From Glycine soja (lineage: Eukaryota; Streptophyta; Magnoliopsida; Fabales; Fabaceae), in NCBI RefSeq assembly GCF_004193775.1, contig NC_041019.1, positions 52,737,928 through 52,801,927 of the forward strand: DNA of 64,000 nucleotides, read 5' to 3'. A program made the translations under genes and the position numbers. Numbering within the stretch: the stretch's first letter is position 1; each line of letters opens with the position of its first letter. Of the stretch, positions 10,756-23,846 are shown in pieces. The notes beneath the pieces were generated by a model that was given only the letters and a program-made list of their open reading frames with translations, was not told where the DNA came from and did no database searches.

Positions 10756-13700
10756 TAATGCGTAATATCCAATTTTTCATAAAATAAATTAAAAAGAATT
10801 TTATTTAAAAATAAATAGAGTTTTAGAAAAATAATGAGATTTTTTTAATTAATTAAATAAATAGAAATAATTTTATTAATTAAAATAATGATTTTAAGAT
10901 AAATAAAATAAATATATGTTCGTAAAAAAATAAAAATGATATTTGATTTATTCATTTGATAGGGAGTAGAATAATTTTTTTTATAAAATAATAAAATAAA
11001 AAAATAGAGTAAATAATAGGATGAAAGCACCCTAGTTATAAATAAAGATGTATTAGGTCAGTTTTTAAATATAATAGAGTTCATTTTATAAAATGATAAA
11101 ATTAAGTGCTCTTGGTATTTTTGTGTTTCTGCTATGATTTTGATATGATTATGTAAAATTGTTTAACGGGTTTTACTCCCCATGTTATGGGAAGCATTTT
11201 TGTATAATTTGTTTGTGTTGGACAAGATTTACTAGATTAACGTGATAAATTGTTATATTGGGATCATGAAATTGTGATTGAAATTGTGTTTAAGTGATAA
11301 ATTGAATATGTGATGAATTATGAGATACATGTGTATTGAGATATTGTATGTATTGAGTTATTAGCTACAAATTGTACAATTGCACAATTGTAAGACCCTT
11401 TTAAGGGCGACAAATTTTTGTGCGACGAGTATTGTAATAGGATCCATTATGGAAACCTGACGAGTTGAATCACTTTGAGGCGTGATTGTGACACCCTCTA
11501 CCCTTACAATTATAACTAACTAATTAAATAAATCATACAAAATTTAATTAAAAGATTATAAACACATAATAATAAAAGGAAAAAAAAACATGCAAAATTA
11601 ATTAATAATTTTTTTCTTTTTAAACACATTTAATTTAATCAATTCAAAAGGATAAAGGTTCACATACACTTAGTGAAAACATAATAGAATATTATTTTTT
11701 TAAATAAAAGATAAGATTATCCCGGCTCAAAACAAGGCCGTCCACTCTAAATAAATAATAAAAAGAAACTAAAGTAGAAAAATATAACACAATTATATCA
11801 TTCAGTAAATCATAATCCCTATCACAGACTAAGTCTCTCCATCTCTAGCATGTGACTCATCATATGAAGGCTCACCTGAAACAAAGTGGCAATCAGCCCA
11901 AACACAAACACACACCGGGAGTGAGTTATCACATTCGTATATAATAAAACATTAGAGCATGTGAAACATATAATACTTAAAGCTGAATTTATATAAATAA
12001 CATTAATGCACAAAATCGCACACATTATTCACACCCATTCAAGTTTACACACTCCATAAAATAACATCAACCACAATTGTTAACTCAATGAAATTCAAAC
12101 ACAAGCGTTATGCAACAATTATACTAAGACTTGAGCCTATATGCAATGTGGTACCATGTCAGTGACAAACAACACTGGGGCGCTTAGGAGTACATGACAA
12201 AGCACACTACACAATGGGTATACTCGGTCACTCTCACTAAGTAACATCATAAGGTGACCAATCAGGGTTACTCTGTTTTGCGAGAATGCCCCAACCACAT
12301 GGGATCAACATGGGCTTAAAGGAGCACTCAAACCGAGTATCTTTACCCCCAAGGCCTAGACTCCGAAGAATCCGTTTGGGCCTCACCTTCCTGATTCAGG
12401 TCCAACCCCTAAAATAATTTTTTTTTATTTGCACGCAGACACTGTTTATGAGTTATATCATACCCACGACCTTACTCTTATATTTCAAACATATTTAACA
12501 AATTGCGCTATAGTTTAACCCTTTAGGATCCTAACTAGGAATCCTACAATTTTCTTTAACACTGCGCATAAAAGTTCTCTCAAGGTACACACTGGTCGGG
12601 TTACTGTATAACTCATAACTCACATGACAAGTAATATCACTACAAATATCAATCACACACTCATTCACAACCATGTTTCATGTCTACAGTTTAACATTTC
12701 ACACTCTAACTAATTACAAAATATACTCAACAATTAGATAACAATGTATCATAATAATAATAACATACAATATTTAACTTCAAGACTTATAAACAAGTAA
12801 CTATAAAATACACGTAAAATATATATATAAGTATATTATATTCAAAATGTATAACAAAATATATATTAACGTAAACGTAAACGTACATATTATATATAAC
12901 ATATAAAAAGTATTAATTATATATTAATATAAAGTAATCACAATAATATCAAATATATTATTAAGTAAATACAAATTATATATAACAATAAAATATATAT
13001 TCATATTGATTTCTATGAACAACATGTATACCTATATTTTAAATATATTTCAACTAAGTTGTCAACATCAAGAAAATGCCTAATTACAATGTGAATACAA
13101 CTTTAGTTAATTTCTTTAAATGATTTTAGCCAATTCAATTATCCAACAATCCCTACACCTATGAATTTCATGACAAGAAATCACCCACGTGAAATAAAAT
13201 ATACAGTTTGTAAAAAAAAAACAGTATCAATATATATGTACACGTATACACTGCGGTGTAAAAATAATTATTTGGACACAATATACATTAGCACAGGAAC
13301 AAGATTGAAAGGCCAACATATCTGGTATAAACAAAATCACCACCACACAATTTTTATGCTAATTATAAAGAATTATAATTTCTAAGGTACACACCTAACA
13401 CAGAAACACATCAATCCTACAACAAACTCGCAACAGAACACATCAATTCTACAACAAACTCGCAACAGAACACCAATTGGTTCATCAAACACACTCAATC
13501 CGCGATTAAACATGAAAACATAATTAAATTCATAAACACCCCAAAATAACCCAAAAATTGATCCTCTAGGGATCCCTACACATGTTCATTCTAATACCCA
13601 AGCGTGAGTAACTCATCCCTTACCTCGAGGTAGTCGCTTAAATGTTCTCTGTTAGCAATGGTGGCGTCTCTGGTGCTCTCTAGAGCTCCTCCTCTGATTG

Positions 13701-13903
13701 CTCTGTTAGGGTTCTTGTGCGTCAAAAAAGAAGAAAGGAACAGAATGTGTTTTCCGAAAAGCTGCTCTAGGTTAACATTTGGCTTATATAGTGGGAATTT
13801 ATGACCTAATAATTTTTATTTTATTTTTTCTTATTTATTTATGTATTAATTTATTATTTTCTTATTTACTTATTAAAGTTACGGGTGTTACAATTCCACC
13901 CCC

Positions 13904-16471
13904 CTAAAAAAAAAAGTTTCGCCCCCGAAACTTACCGGTATCGAATAAGGTAGGATATGCATCACGCATCTGACCCTCTAGTTCCCAGGTGGCATCCTCG
14001 CCCGAAGCACTTCCCCATACTACTTTGACCAAGGGAATCTCTTTCCCCCTTAGCTGCTTAACCATACGATCGTCAATCCTCAGTGGTTGTGTTTCATATG
14101 TCAAGTTCTCTTTCACTTGGACATTGTCTAATTCGATCACGTGCGACGGATCATGGACATATTTTCTGAGCTGAGAGATATGGAAGACACTGTGGAGATT
14201 TGAGAGAGATGGTGGCAAAGCCACCTGATACGCAACTGGGCCGACACGCTTTAGGATTTCAAAAGGACCAATGAATCTAGGTGTGAGCTTACGGGACTTC
14301 AACGCCCTACCAACCCCAGTCCACGGAGTGACTCTCAGAAATACATGATCACCTACAACAAATTCAAGATCCTTCCTTCTCTTATCATAGTAGCTCTTCT
14401 GCCTACTTTGGGCTGTTCTCATCCTTTCTTGGATTAACTTGACCTTTTCTGTGGTCTGCTGAACTACCTCAGGTCCTAAGGCAATGCTCTCACTGGAATC
14501 TACCCAACATAGAGGTGTCCTACATCTTCTACCATACAATGCCTCGTAAGGCGCCATACCTATACTGGAGTGAAAACTATTGTTGTAGGTAAACTCTATC
14601 AAGGGTAAGAAACTATCCCAACTACCCCTCTGCTCTAACACACAGGCTCTCAAGAGGTCCTCTAAGGATTGGATGGTGCGCTCGGTTTGACCGTCAGTCT
14701 GTGGGTGGTAAGCAGAACTCAACCTAAGCTTGGTCCCCAAGGCTTTATGAAGACTCTCCCAAAATCTAGAGGTAAATCTGGGATCTCTATCAGAAACTAT
14801 GCTAGAAGGAACACCGTGTAGTCTAACTATCTCACTGACGTACAAGCTAGTCAACCTCTCTAAAGAATATCTGATGTTTATTGGGACGTAGTGAGCAGAT
14901 TTGGTCAACCTGTCTACAATAACCCAAATGGAATCTAAACCTTTGGGGGTCCTAGGTAACCCCACTACGAAATCCATGGAGATGCTATCCCACTTCCACT
15001 CAGGTATCTCTAAAGGTTGCAACTTCCCTGAAGGCTTCTGGTGTTCTATCTTAGCTTTCTGACACACTAGGCATGCAAGGACAAAGTCATTAACTTCTTT
15101 CTTCAGACCCGACCACCAAAACATCTGCCTAAGGTCCTGGTACATCTTAGTCGCTCCCGGGTGGATACTCAGACTACTTCTATGGCCCTCTTCCAAAATC
15201 GTTCTTCTAAGCTTGGGTACACTAGGAACGCACACCCTATCCTGAAACCTCAAGACTCCATCAGTTCCCACTCTAAAACTACTCTCTCTCCCTGCGACTA
15301 TGGACTCTAACTGGGCTGACAAGAATGGGTCAAACTTCTGACCCTCACGGATCTCGCTCAAGAGTTCGCTGGTGACTCTCAACATACCCAACTTAATGCT
15401 ACTAGAGGTGATCTCACATGCCAAACTCATGTCTCTAAACTGCTCTAAGAGGTCCAACTCTCTAACCATCAAAGCAGACATTTGAAGGGACTTTCTACTT
15501 AAGGCATCAGCTACTACATTGGCTTTACCTGGATGATAGCTAAGCTCAAAATCGTAATCCTTAAGGAACTCTAACCATCTCCTCTGCCTCATGTTAAGCT
15601 CTTTTTGATCAAACAAATATCTAAGGCTCTTATGGTCACTAAACACCTCAAATTTAGATCCATAAAGGTAATGCCTCCAAAGCTTAAGAGCAAAAACTGC
15701 GGCTGCTAACTCAAGATCGTGTGTGGGATAATTCCATTCATGTATCTTAAGCTGTCGAGAAGCATAGGCCACTACCTGTCCCCGTTGCATAAGCACTCCA
15801 CCCAAACCCATCTTGGACGCATCACAATACACCACAAAAGATTCACTCGGATTAGGTAACACTAAGACTGGTGCAGTGGTCAACCTTTCCTTAAGGGTAC
15901 GGAAACTACTCTCACATTGGGCATCCCACACAAAAACTTGACCTTTACGAGTAAGCTTAGTCAAAGGTAAGGCTAGCTTAGAAAAACCCTCTATGAATCT
16001 ACGGTAGTATCCTGCTAAGCCAAGAAAGCTCCTAATCTCAAACACTGACTTAGGACTCTCCCAACTCATCACTGCCTCTACCTTGGAAGGATCTACCGCT
16101 ATCCCTCCCTTAGATATAACGTGCCCTAAGAAGCTCACCTCCTCTAGCCAAAAATCACACTTGGACAACTTAGCATACAGTCTATTGTCTTTAAGGGTTT
16201 GCAACACAACTCTCAAATGCTCCTCATGTTCCTCTCTCGTCTTAGAATACACTAAGATATCATCTATGAAGACCACTACAAAACTATCTAGGTAGGGGTG
16301 AAAGATCCTATTCATATAATCCATGAAAACACCAGGGGCGTTGGTCACACCAAAAGGCATAACCAAGTACTCATAATGACCGTAACGGGTCCTAAAGGCA
16401 GTCTTCGGAACATCTTCAGGCTTCACTCTAATCTGGTGGTAACCTGACCTAAGATCTATCTTACTGAACAC
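13904..16471 (-). pseudogene. Gypsy pol: reverse transcriptase, RNase H, integrase, chromodomain
   Basis: 855 codons are open from [17 protein letters not shown]. The RT active site is FIDDILVYS, followed by [12 protein letters not shown], and RNase H has [12 protein letters not shown] and [16 protein letters not shown] follows, then the integrase zinc-binding start and the catalytic part ([38 protein letters not shown]). The C-terminus, [14 protein letters not shown] then EDATWELE, is a chromodomain-like end as in Tekay-type chromoviruses. The stop overlaps the polypurine tract. The start shown is only the first Met after a break; the true frame continues upstream as 16480-17115. High integrity suggests a fairly young insertion, but the missing 5' half makes it non-autonomous. 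Confidence 0.9.
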
Positions 16472-16510
16472 ACAAGCCCTTACTGGTGGTAACCTGACCT
16501 AAGATCTATC
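16433..16510 (-). repeat. 28-bp direct repeat at the RT break
   Basis: 16433-16460 and 16483-16510 are identical over 28 bases. They encode IDLRSGYHQ. The second (upstream in the gene) copy stands in place of about eight residues of RT and shifts the frame. The two sites share ATAGAT, which fits a template switch. Confidence 0.9.
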
Positions 16511-17143
16511 CTAGGCAAATGGTACCTATTCTTAATGGTTACCTTATTCAACTGACGATAATCTACACATAGCCTCATGGTCCCATCCTTCTTCTTAACT
16601 AACAACACCGGTGCTCCCCAGGGTGACACACTAGGCCTCACAAATTGTTTCTCTAAAAGTTCCTCTAACTGTTTCTTAAGCTCACCCAACTCCACAGGGG
16701 ACATCCTATAAGGTGCTATGGATATGGGTCCAGTACCGGGCACTAGGTCTATCGAGAACTCGACCTCTCTCTCAGGTGGTAATCCTGACACCTCCTCAAA
16801 CACCTCTGGAAACTCTCTCACCAATGGTATATCACTCACAAGGGTTTTGGTCTCAACACTCATACTAGCTAAGATCATGTATACCTGTGCATCCTCCCTT
16901 AAAGATGCCTCAACTTGGTTAGCAGACAAAAACATATCACCTTCACTCACACAAGACTCAGGAAAGACAACAGATTTCTGAAAACAATTTAATAAGACAT
17001 GATTGGAAGATAACCAGTCCATACCAAGAATAACATCAATCTGACTCAAAGGTAGAACAACTAAGTCAATAAGAAATTGTCTATCAGAAATTAAGACAGG
17101 ACATTGCAAACACACATCAGAAGTTAAAACAGACCCACTAGTA
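16480..17143 (-). pseudogene. Gypsy pol: end of protease and start of RT
   Basis: The frame contains [17 protein letters not shown] (C-terminal part of the aspartic protease), then [45 protein letters not shown] and [16 protein letters not shown]. It ends in an aberrant [10 protein letters not shown] and stop. The conserved segment expected between NRYHLPRID and [12 protein letters not shown] has been replaced by a copy of the downstream IDLRSGYHQ coding bases, which throws the frame. At its 5' end it is cut at about 17143 inside the protease domain. Confidence 0.85.
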
Positions 17144-18648
17144 GGTGTATTAATTTATTATTTTCTTATTTACTTATTAAAGTTATGGGTGTTACAGATG
17201 AGTTAAAATGATCTTGAAAATAATTGATTAGCTGTGTGTAGCATAGTTCATAGGTAAAGTCTATGTTTGTGTCATGTATGTATATTAATACTGTGTGATG
17301 TGTATATGATTCATGAGGTGTGATAATATGTTGTTCTGAGATTATAACATGGTGATTAAGATTGAGTGTATGTGATAAATTGAGTATGTGTTGAATTGTA
17401 AGATACATGTGTATTGAGATGTTTTGTGCATTGAGTTATGAGCTATGGACCGTACAATTACACAATTGTAAGATCCTTTAAGGGTGATGAGTTAACACGC
17501 GATGAGTTAATGTGCGATGAGTATTGTGATGAGAATCCTTGTGAAAACATGACAAGTTTAATTACTTTGAGACGTGACAAGGTAAAATTATTTTGAGAAC
17601 AATTGAGAAGTCGTGTGTTTTGTATAGTTCATAGATAGAGTTTGCATGCTAAAATATTTTCTGGGTTAAACCTGAATTAGGAGGAAGAAGCTTTAATGGA
17701 CTCTTTGGAGTGTAGGCCTTGGGGTAAATATACCTGGTTTGAGTGCTCCTTTAAGCCTTTGTCGATCCCACATGATTGGAATATTCTCGCAAAATAGTAT
17801 GATCCTGACTAATTCTCCTATGATTTTACCTTGTGAGAGTGACTTGAATTACTAGTGTGTGGTTTGTCTTGTCATGTACTCCTAGGCGCCCGGTGAGATT
17901 TTTTTACTGACATGATACCACATTGCATATAGGATTGAGTCTTAATGTATCTGTTGTATAATGCCCGTGTAATGACTATTGTGACTCGTTACGTGATGGT
18001 GAGTAATGAATTATGAGAGTGTGAGACATTGTGTTTTACTTGAGATGTGTTGTTTTAAAAATGTGATTAATATGAAGGTATTGAATGTGATTTTGTGATT
18101 AAATCTTTGGGACAAATGATGTTACGTAAAATGATGCAAATTGTGCTAAGTTGAACTTATTATACTTATATTAGATATATGTGATTTTGTTTATCTCTAT
18201 TCGTTTAGGAATTTGATAACTCACTCCTCGTGTTGTTTGTGTTTGGATCTTATGATGATCTCAAACCTTGTGTTCGTGGGAGCATATGTTTAGGTGAATG
18301 ACTTTAAAGAATCTCATGCTAGAGGACGCTAAGACACGATGTTCTTATAGTATATGACATTTGGGGATTGAATTTTTATTTCAATTGTATGATGTTTTGA
18401 ACATTTTTTTTTACTTTATTTTGTTCTACTGCTTAACTTAAGTTCTTTTGTAAACTTGGACGACCTTGTTCTGAGCCGGATATGTTTTTAATAAGTTTTA
18501 TTTGGTAATAGTGAAACGAATGTAACTCTTTTACCCACATGAATTTGTTTATGCAATTTGAATAAAATTGGTTTAATTAAATTTCACTTTTTTATATGAT
18601 TTTTTTTCTTATTTATATATATGTCTGGATAGAGGATGCCAAATAATG

Positions 18649-20500
18649 TGTCCATTAATGCTAATTGGAGATTTATCTTTTTACTTGTAAATATTCAAAG
18701 AATTTTGAATGGAGGATAGCCCTTGTAGGCCAATGCCTAGTTCCACCCCTAAGTGGGGTTCAAACACAAAATAAGTGAGTGAAAAATATAAAATTTTAAA
18801 ACCAATATTTGTAATTTTTTTTAAATGAAGGGTGCATTTATCCATCCCCTCATTTGTGAGATAAAACTTTTGTGATAACTTTTTTATAAAATATCCTCAA
18901 TTACATTCACCAGGTAATCACATCATATATAACCATTAAAACTGAATGAAGACTTTTAAAAAACTAAAAATTCCAAAATAAAACCATTGAAAAATACAAA
19001 AGATCAAAATCGAATAATTTAAAACTATATAATTTTCATTAACATATCACATCATCCCAATTAATGCTAACAAATATATTATATTTTTCTTTTAACATAT
19101 TTAACTTGTTAGTAAAAAATGACCAAAATAAAGTATTTAAAAATATTAAAGACCAAAATGAAGATTTTAAAACTCATACATCAAAACAAAAACAAAAAAT
19201 ATTTAAATATAAAAAATCAAAAGTAAGATTTAACCCGCAGATATATCTTTTAAAAAAAACTTTGAGAACTTATTGTTGGATGCGGAAAAAATTACTCTAA
19301 AAAGTAAATTCTCCACAATATTTCAAACTGATTCTATTTTTTTTTTTTCCTTCAACTGAACCTTTTCCCGAGTACCCAACAGCTGAGTTTTCTTGCCGAG
19401 GATACTAGTAAAAAAAGGATAAAACCAGTCGTCTGTCAATCCATCAGACTCAAAAACCAGTTATATTCTGTGCTAGTGTTTGAACATAGCCCTTCGTGCT
19501 ATAAGCTTTTGCTTAACTTGATTATGTTATACGGGTACCATTTTTATATTAATCAATTAAAGTAGGTACATTTTTCTCTTCAATATTTTTCTTCTCAAAA
19601 TCATTAGAAACAATCTTATTCAAATAAAGTAAAACCATCCTGGACGACAAATTTTTTTAAAACAATGATACATCTATGACTCAAACTCGATATCTCTAAT
19701 TAAACTGAGACAATCTTATAACAGTTAATTCATAAATCTTTGTTTGTATTGTATTTATTTAATTTTCAGGATTTTTTTTTTATAAAAAAACATAATTTCA
19801 TTGTTGAAATTTACTCATTTTATTATAAAACATCATTTTCATTAACCTTTGCTCAACATTTTCTTAATGAAATGTGTTTTAACAAAACAATCTCTCCTTT
19901 ATACTGAAATGTTTATTAATGATTTTTTATTTTATTTTACATAAGACAATCCCTCCAAGGCACAAGCAAATACTAAATGTTAAACATAAAATCAATTATC
20001 ATTTATTCACTAAATAAAGCATTTGACTCATTTTTTTAACAGCATTTGACTCCATTATTTAATAAACCATTCTCAATTTTTGGTAAATAAACCATTATTC
20101 AACAAACCAATTTGCATCCACTATTTAATAAAAGAAATTTTAAGGAAATGAAAAAGAAGCCAGATAAGTAGCAGTAGACGCTAAAAAATTGACTAAAAAT
20201 ACCAGCACAAAATTTGGTTCGTCTAACTATGGGTAACGCAAAATTAGGTGGATGATATAAGGAAGTGACTTGAGAGAAATCTTAAGTTTTCAAGCATCAG
20301 ATGTTAAACCACCGAAAAAAGGTGTACTACTTGTCCAACACCCAAGACCATATCTACAAGAGATGCAAATACAGGAATCAAATCAGTAGCCAAAGCACAG
20401 AAAGACCAGAATTTTTTTAAGGGTAACCATTACACAGAAAACAGGAAAACTGGTTTGAATGCAATCATTCCTCAACTGGGGAGATTCTATTTTTTTTTCC
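18649..20500. other. AT-rich intergenic DNA
   Basis: No coding region recognised; short frames such as 19064-19300 are Lys/Asn-rich noise. The stretch from about 20450 is probably the 3' flank of the F-box gene. Confidence 0.4.
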
Positions 20501-20506
20501 CTTCTC

Positions 20507-20512
20507 TTTATT
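20507..20512 (-). terminator. Possible F-box gene polyadenylation signal
   Basis: TTTATT on the + strand (AATAAA on the minus strand), 41 bases beyond the stop codon. Confidence 0.35.
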
Positions 20513-20552
20513 TGGGAGAGGATTTTACAAATTTACTTTATACCAGCAAAGA

Positions 20553-23500
20553 TCAGAGGGCATATTCTGGATCAAAATCATCAACATCAAATTCTTCCTC
20601 ATCCCACTCATCTTCTACTATTCCTAATGCTTGTCCACTCAATATAGTCACAATATGCTGGAAATCTCTCACTTCTCTTTGCTCGGCCGAAATTTCTTGA
20701 GATTCATTTCCAGATGTCACTACAGGTTGATGGTCAGCCAGCTGGTCCCTCTTCAACACAAACATTCCAGAGGGCTGCAGAATATCCACATTGAATGGAG
20801 GTGACAATGAACCTCCCAGAACTTGAACATGAGAAACACTGCAATCACAATTTCTAGTTAGGAACTTAGCACAACCATCAGCAATAGACCTATGCAATAT
20901 TTAGGGATACTTTTCCAAATGAAAGTGGCAGCATAACAACCATGTCTTTGTATAAGCTCATACTAAATGGAACAGAGGAAGGGTAAAATAGCAATCGTGT
21001 CCAGCATATTAAAAGAAAGTCAGAAACAAAAAACCACCCAATGCAAGTGCAAGTCTAAGTGAGGCAATCCTGTTACAAACCGGACTTGATTATATCCCCA
21101 AAGCCAATACATATAAAACCCCAAGGGACCTAGAAGTTTAGGGCGCATTTACTTTGAGAAAACGTTCTCTGTTATCATTCCCTGTTTTCAATTTGTTTCT
21201 TGGTTTCAAATATTTGTACAGGAAACTGTGAAAACAGCTTTTTAACTTTTTTGGTTTTCTATGTTTCCTATACATATATTTGAAAATAGAAAACAAAGTA
21301 AAAACAAGGTGGCAATTTTGTAACAAAAAGTGAAAACAAAAACATAAACAGAAGTAAACAGGCCCTTACTCTCATTTGTCAACTTTAAAAGAAAGAGGAA
21401 ACTTGTGCAAATTCATTCAAACAGCATTATCGTAAACACTTCAGGCCAATACTCAAGACTTAATGATCTGCTAAACCAGTTTGACAAATACCAACCAAAT
21501 GGAGAGATAGAACATACCAAATGTATAATAAACCATCCATTTCTTGTCTTTGTATCCTTCCCAAAAGCTCAATCTGCAAGAAGCCCCCAATACAAAGCAC
21601 AGGTTCTGGAAGCTTGAATTTCTGTAGCCGATTTTCCTGTTCATTAGGAATTTTACTCAGAAATTATTATGTAAAGCAGTTGTTGGAGTTATAAATGAAG
21701 GTGCAGAGGGTTACACAAACAGGATCATTAAAATATTGGCACTAATAATTACTATCAAGCAGCTTTTATTTTATTTTCCTCAGCAACATCAAGCTAGGCT
21801 ATTCTATTTTGAATAGTTGTTCCCATAATCCAACAATTTTAACTTTTGAACTTACTTACAATATTTACATTGAAAAATGTAGACCAAGAATCAATCTCAT
21901 GGAAGTGCCTAAGGATCCAACAAAAAATAAGCTTAATATAATTCACTCCCTCCCCATCACATCACATAAATAACACATTATGAACATTGTCAAATACCTA
22001 AAGGGACAACAGATCTTACTAAATATTCCTTCTTAAACATGCACTCTTTCACTTTTTATTTTTCTTCCTTGTGAAGAGCCAATTTGTTTATATGGCTAGT
22101 TTTAAAGTGGTACATATCAGTTAATTTTGTAGAGAAAATATTATAAAAGTTATTAGTGACCATATTAGGCTGAATGAATATTATTATGACAAAGCTTAGG
22201 TGCAATACCATAGGTGCTTTCGGTATTGTTCTCCAATAAAAATTGGATTTTTATCTCAGCATTAAAAGTTGGCACGGGCCATCAACATAGCCATCATGCT
22301 GCTATCAGCTATCTGATTATAGCTGTTTCAGGATTGACTGCTCCACGCCAGTCCAGGATGGATAACTATGATTATTATATGATGGCTAAAAGAAATGATT
22401 AGTAGAGGATGAATATTCAACTAGATGATATGTGGAGAATTTATTATTTTATTTGGAAGGTTACAGATGACTAAAATGGCCTAAATTCCATCATAATTGA
22501 GCAACTAACACTACTTAACAACAGAAAAATACACATCTACAAACAATTGCATGTAAAAGTATAATTATATTCTCAAATGAGGCATCCTTTAATAGCAAAC
22601 CACATCTCGTTTTTCATATCAGGCATCAAGAAATCAATAAGGCAGAAATTATGCAATGGAAAACCAGTAGACAAACCGGATATGTTAAATACCTTAGACA
22701 TTGGAAACTCAGGGGAAGTATAGGTCCATACAAACATTTCATCATCGGTGGCATCTAAAGAGGCTTTAGGATGACCCATTTTAAACCGAACAGATTTTGC
22801 TGAATATATTGGTGACCCTATCTGAAAATCAGCTGGACAAGGCATTAACATTGTTAGCAAAAAGGAATAGAAATATAAAATAGATGGGCCATGCACATAG
22901 TTTGTGAAGATTTCAAAGAGTACCTTGAAAAGGCTGGATATTGATTTCTGTAATAACACAAATTGGAGAGACCAACTCGTATGTTAATGTCTCAGGCACA
23001 TTGGGATTACTTTGTCCATTACTTGACCAGTAGTAATATCTACCATTAATGTGATCTCTTGGCTCTAGAGTATTATCAATGCTCTCCTGAGGAAAGTTAT
23101 CAGTGCTAGAAGCACCAACTGTCTTAGCAATGCAATTCATTGCAACAGATGACATGAGAGCTCTACCTAAATAAGCAAAGACTCTATGTTCTCTCAGTAG
23201 AGATAGCCATTCCATAGAATAGCTAGATCCAACCTCTGCATGTTCCTTCGCTCCATTTTGATTCAGTTCAACAACAAAAGCAACTCTAGATAACTGAGGA
23301 AACATTCTCAAGCACAGCTGCTTGCAAAGACCATTTGCAATCACTGCAAGACCAAAACAGTGTTGATCAAACTTAACGTAAAATGCAAGGCAACAAGAAA
23401 CTAGAATTGAATTTTCATGAAACTGAGGCATCGGCTGAGAAACAAATGCATAGTTTGAACTATTATTACTCACCAATGTCTCTCCAAGAGCGCGAGACAC

Positions 23501-23603
23501 AGGTGGCCCGAACAAGGTCAGCCAGATCATCCAGAGACATGAGTATCTTAATAGATGTATCAGAATCAAGATAGCTGAGGACATCTTTACAGTATTCCAT
23601 CAT
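20553..23603 (-). CDS. F-box protein, At4g00755-like
   Basis: A presumed substrate adaptor of an SCF ubiquitin ligase; its target is unknown. Five coding exons on the minus strand: 23603-23474, 23343-22924, 22832-22693, 21636-21518 and 20838-20553. All are bounded by GT-AG, phases agree, and they give 364 aa. The first exon encodes the F-box: MMEYCKDVLSYLDSDTSIKI, LMSLDDLADLVRATCVSRSW. Then come ANGLCKQLCLRMFPQLSRV, LREHRVFAYLGRALMSSVA, VPETLTYELVSPICVITEI, FQIGSPIYSAKSVRFKMGH, FVWTYTSPEFPMSK, LPEPVLCIGGFLQIELLGR and VSHVQVLGGSLSPPF, the domain typical of At4g00755 and close in length to it. The tail is acidic (EDEWDEEEFDVDDFDPEYAL). A non-coding leader exon ends near 24579 (donor CACAG|GTGAAG), and an acceptor at 23673 leads into the start exon. 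Two adjacent ATGs begin the frame; either may serve. Confidence 0.9.
21138..21368. mobile_element. MITE in intron 4 of the F-box gene (PIF/Harbinger-like)
   Basis: 225 bp (21141-21365) with imperfect terminal inverted repeats: GGGCGCATTTACTTT at the left against GGGCCTGTTTACTTC read from the right. It is flanked by TTA on both sides. A 3-bp TTA duplication and GGGC ends suggest a Tourist/PIF-type MITE. Confidence 0.65.
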
Positions 23604-23846
23604 GGATATGATGGTGAACAAAAAACATCAGGATACCTTCTCAAGCCTGATTGAATTCGCTCGTAAAGTCAACTGCAGAAAAATCCATATACTTAAAACA
23701 AAAAGTATAGTCTTATACCAACTTTTTTTGGATCAAATTCGTTCGTTTTCATTGAACGCTTGCTACCAAATTTGAAATAAATACATCCATATCTCAAAAA
23801 TTGGGAAATTAATACCCCACTTTATTTCCTAAGACTAGTAGCATAA

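Larger units (their letters stand above)
11487..17196 (-). mobile_element. Nested Ty3/gypsy chromovirus, 5' LTR and gag deleted
   Basis: This minus-strand element sits inside the LTR above. Its 3' LTR is complete at 11487-13892 (2,406 bp; + strand TGTGACACCC to GGGTGTTACA). A polypurine tract, complement of CCACCCCCCT, adjoins it at about 13896-13906. Pol occupies 13904-17143. Of the 5' LTR only the first 52 bases survive (17145-17196, one mismatch to 13841-13892). They are joined straight to the protease region, so gag, primer-binding site and most of the 5' LTR are gone. Only a shared GAT at the flanks remains of a target duplication. LTR sequences near 12160-12220 and 17855-17895 match in opposite orientation, so guest and host belong to one family. 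Confidence 0.85.
10756..18648 (+). mobile_element. Solo Ty3/gypsy LTR, split by a nested element
   Basis: The target duplication TAATG flanks it at 10756-10760 and 18644-18648. The LTR runs 10761-11486, then resumes at 17197-18643 (2,173 bp in total). It aligns with the solo LTR at 55526-58123 along both parts, from the start (CGTAATATCC against TCTAACATCC) to the end (GATAGAGGATGCC against GGTAGAGGGCGTC). Relative to that copy it lacks about 700 bp, between the equivalents of about 55810 and 56510. That deletion removes the leader after the TATA region. Both ends have lost their terminal TG/CA by point mutation, so the copy is old. Confidence 0.85.

Noticed and set aside
11482..17201. Clean 5-bp target duplication for the nested gypsy element
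   Set aside because: Flanks read GTGAT and GATGA. Only GAT is shared, so no duplication can be claimed.
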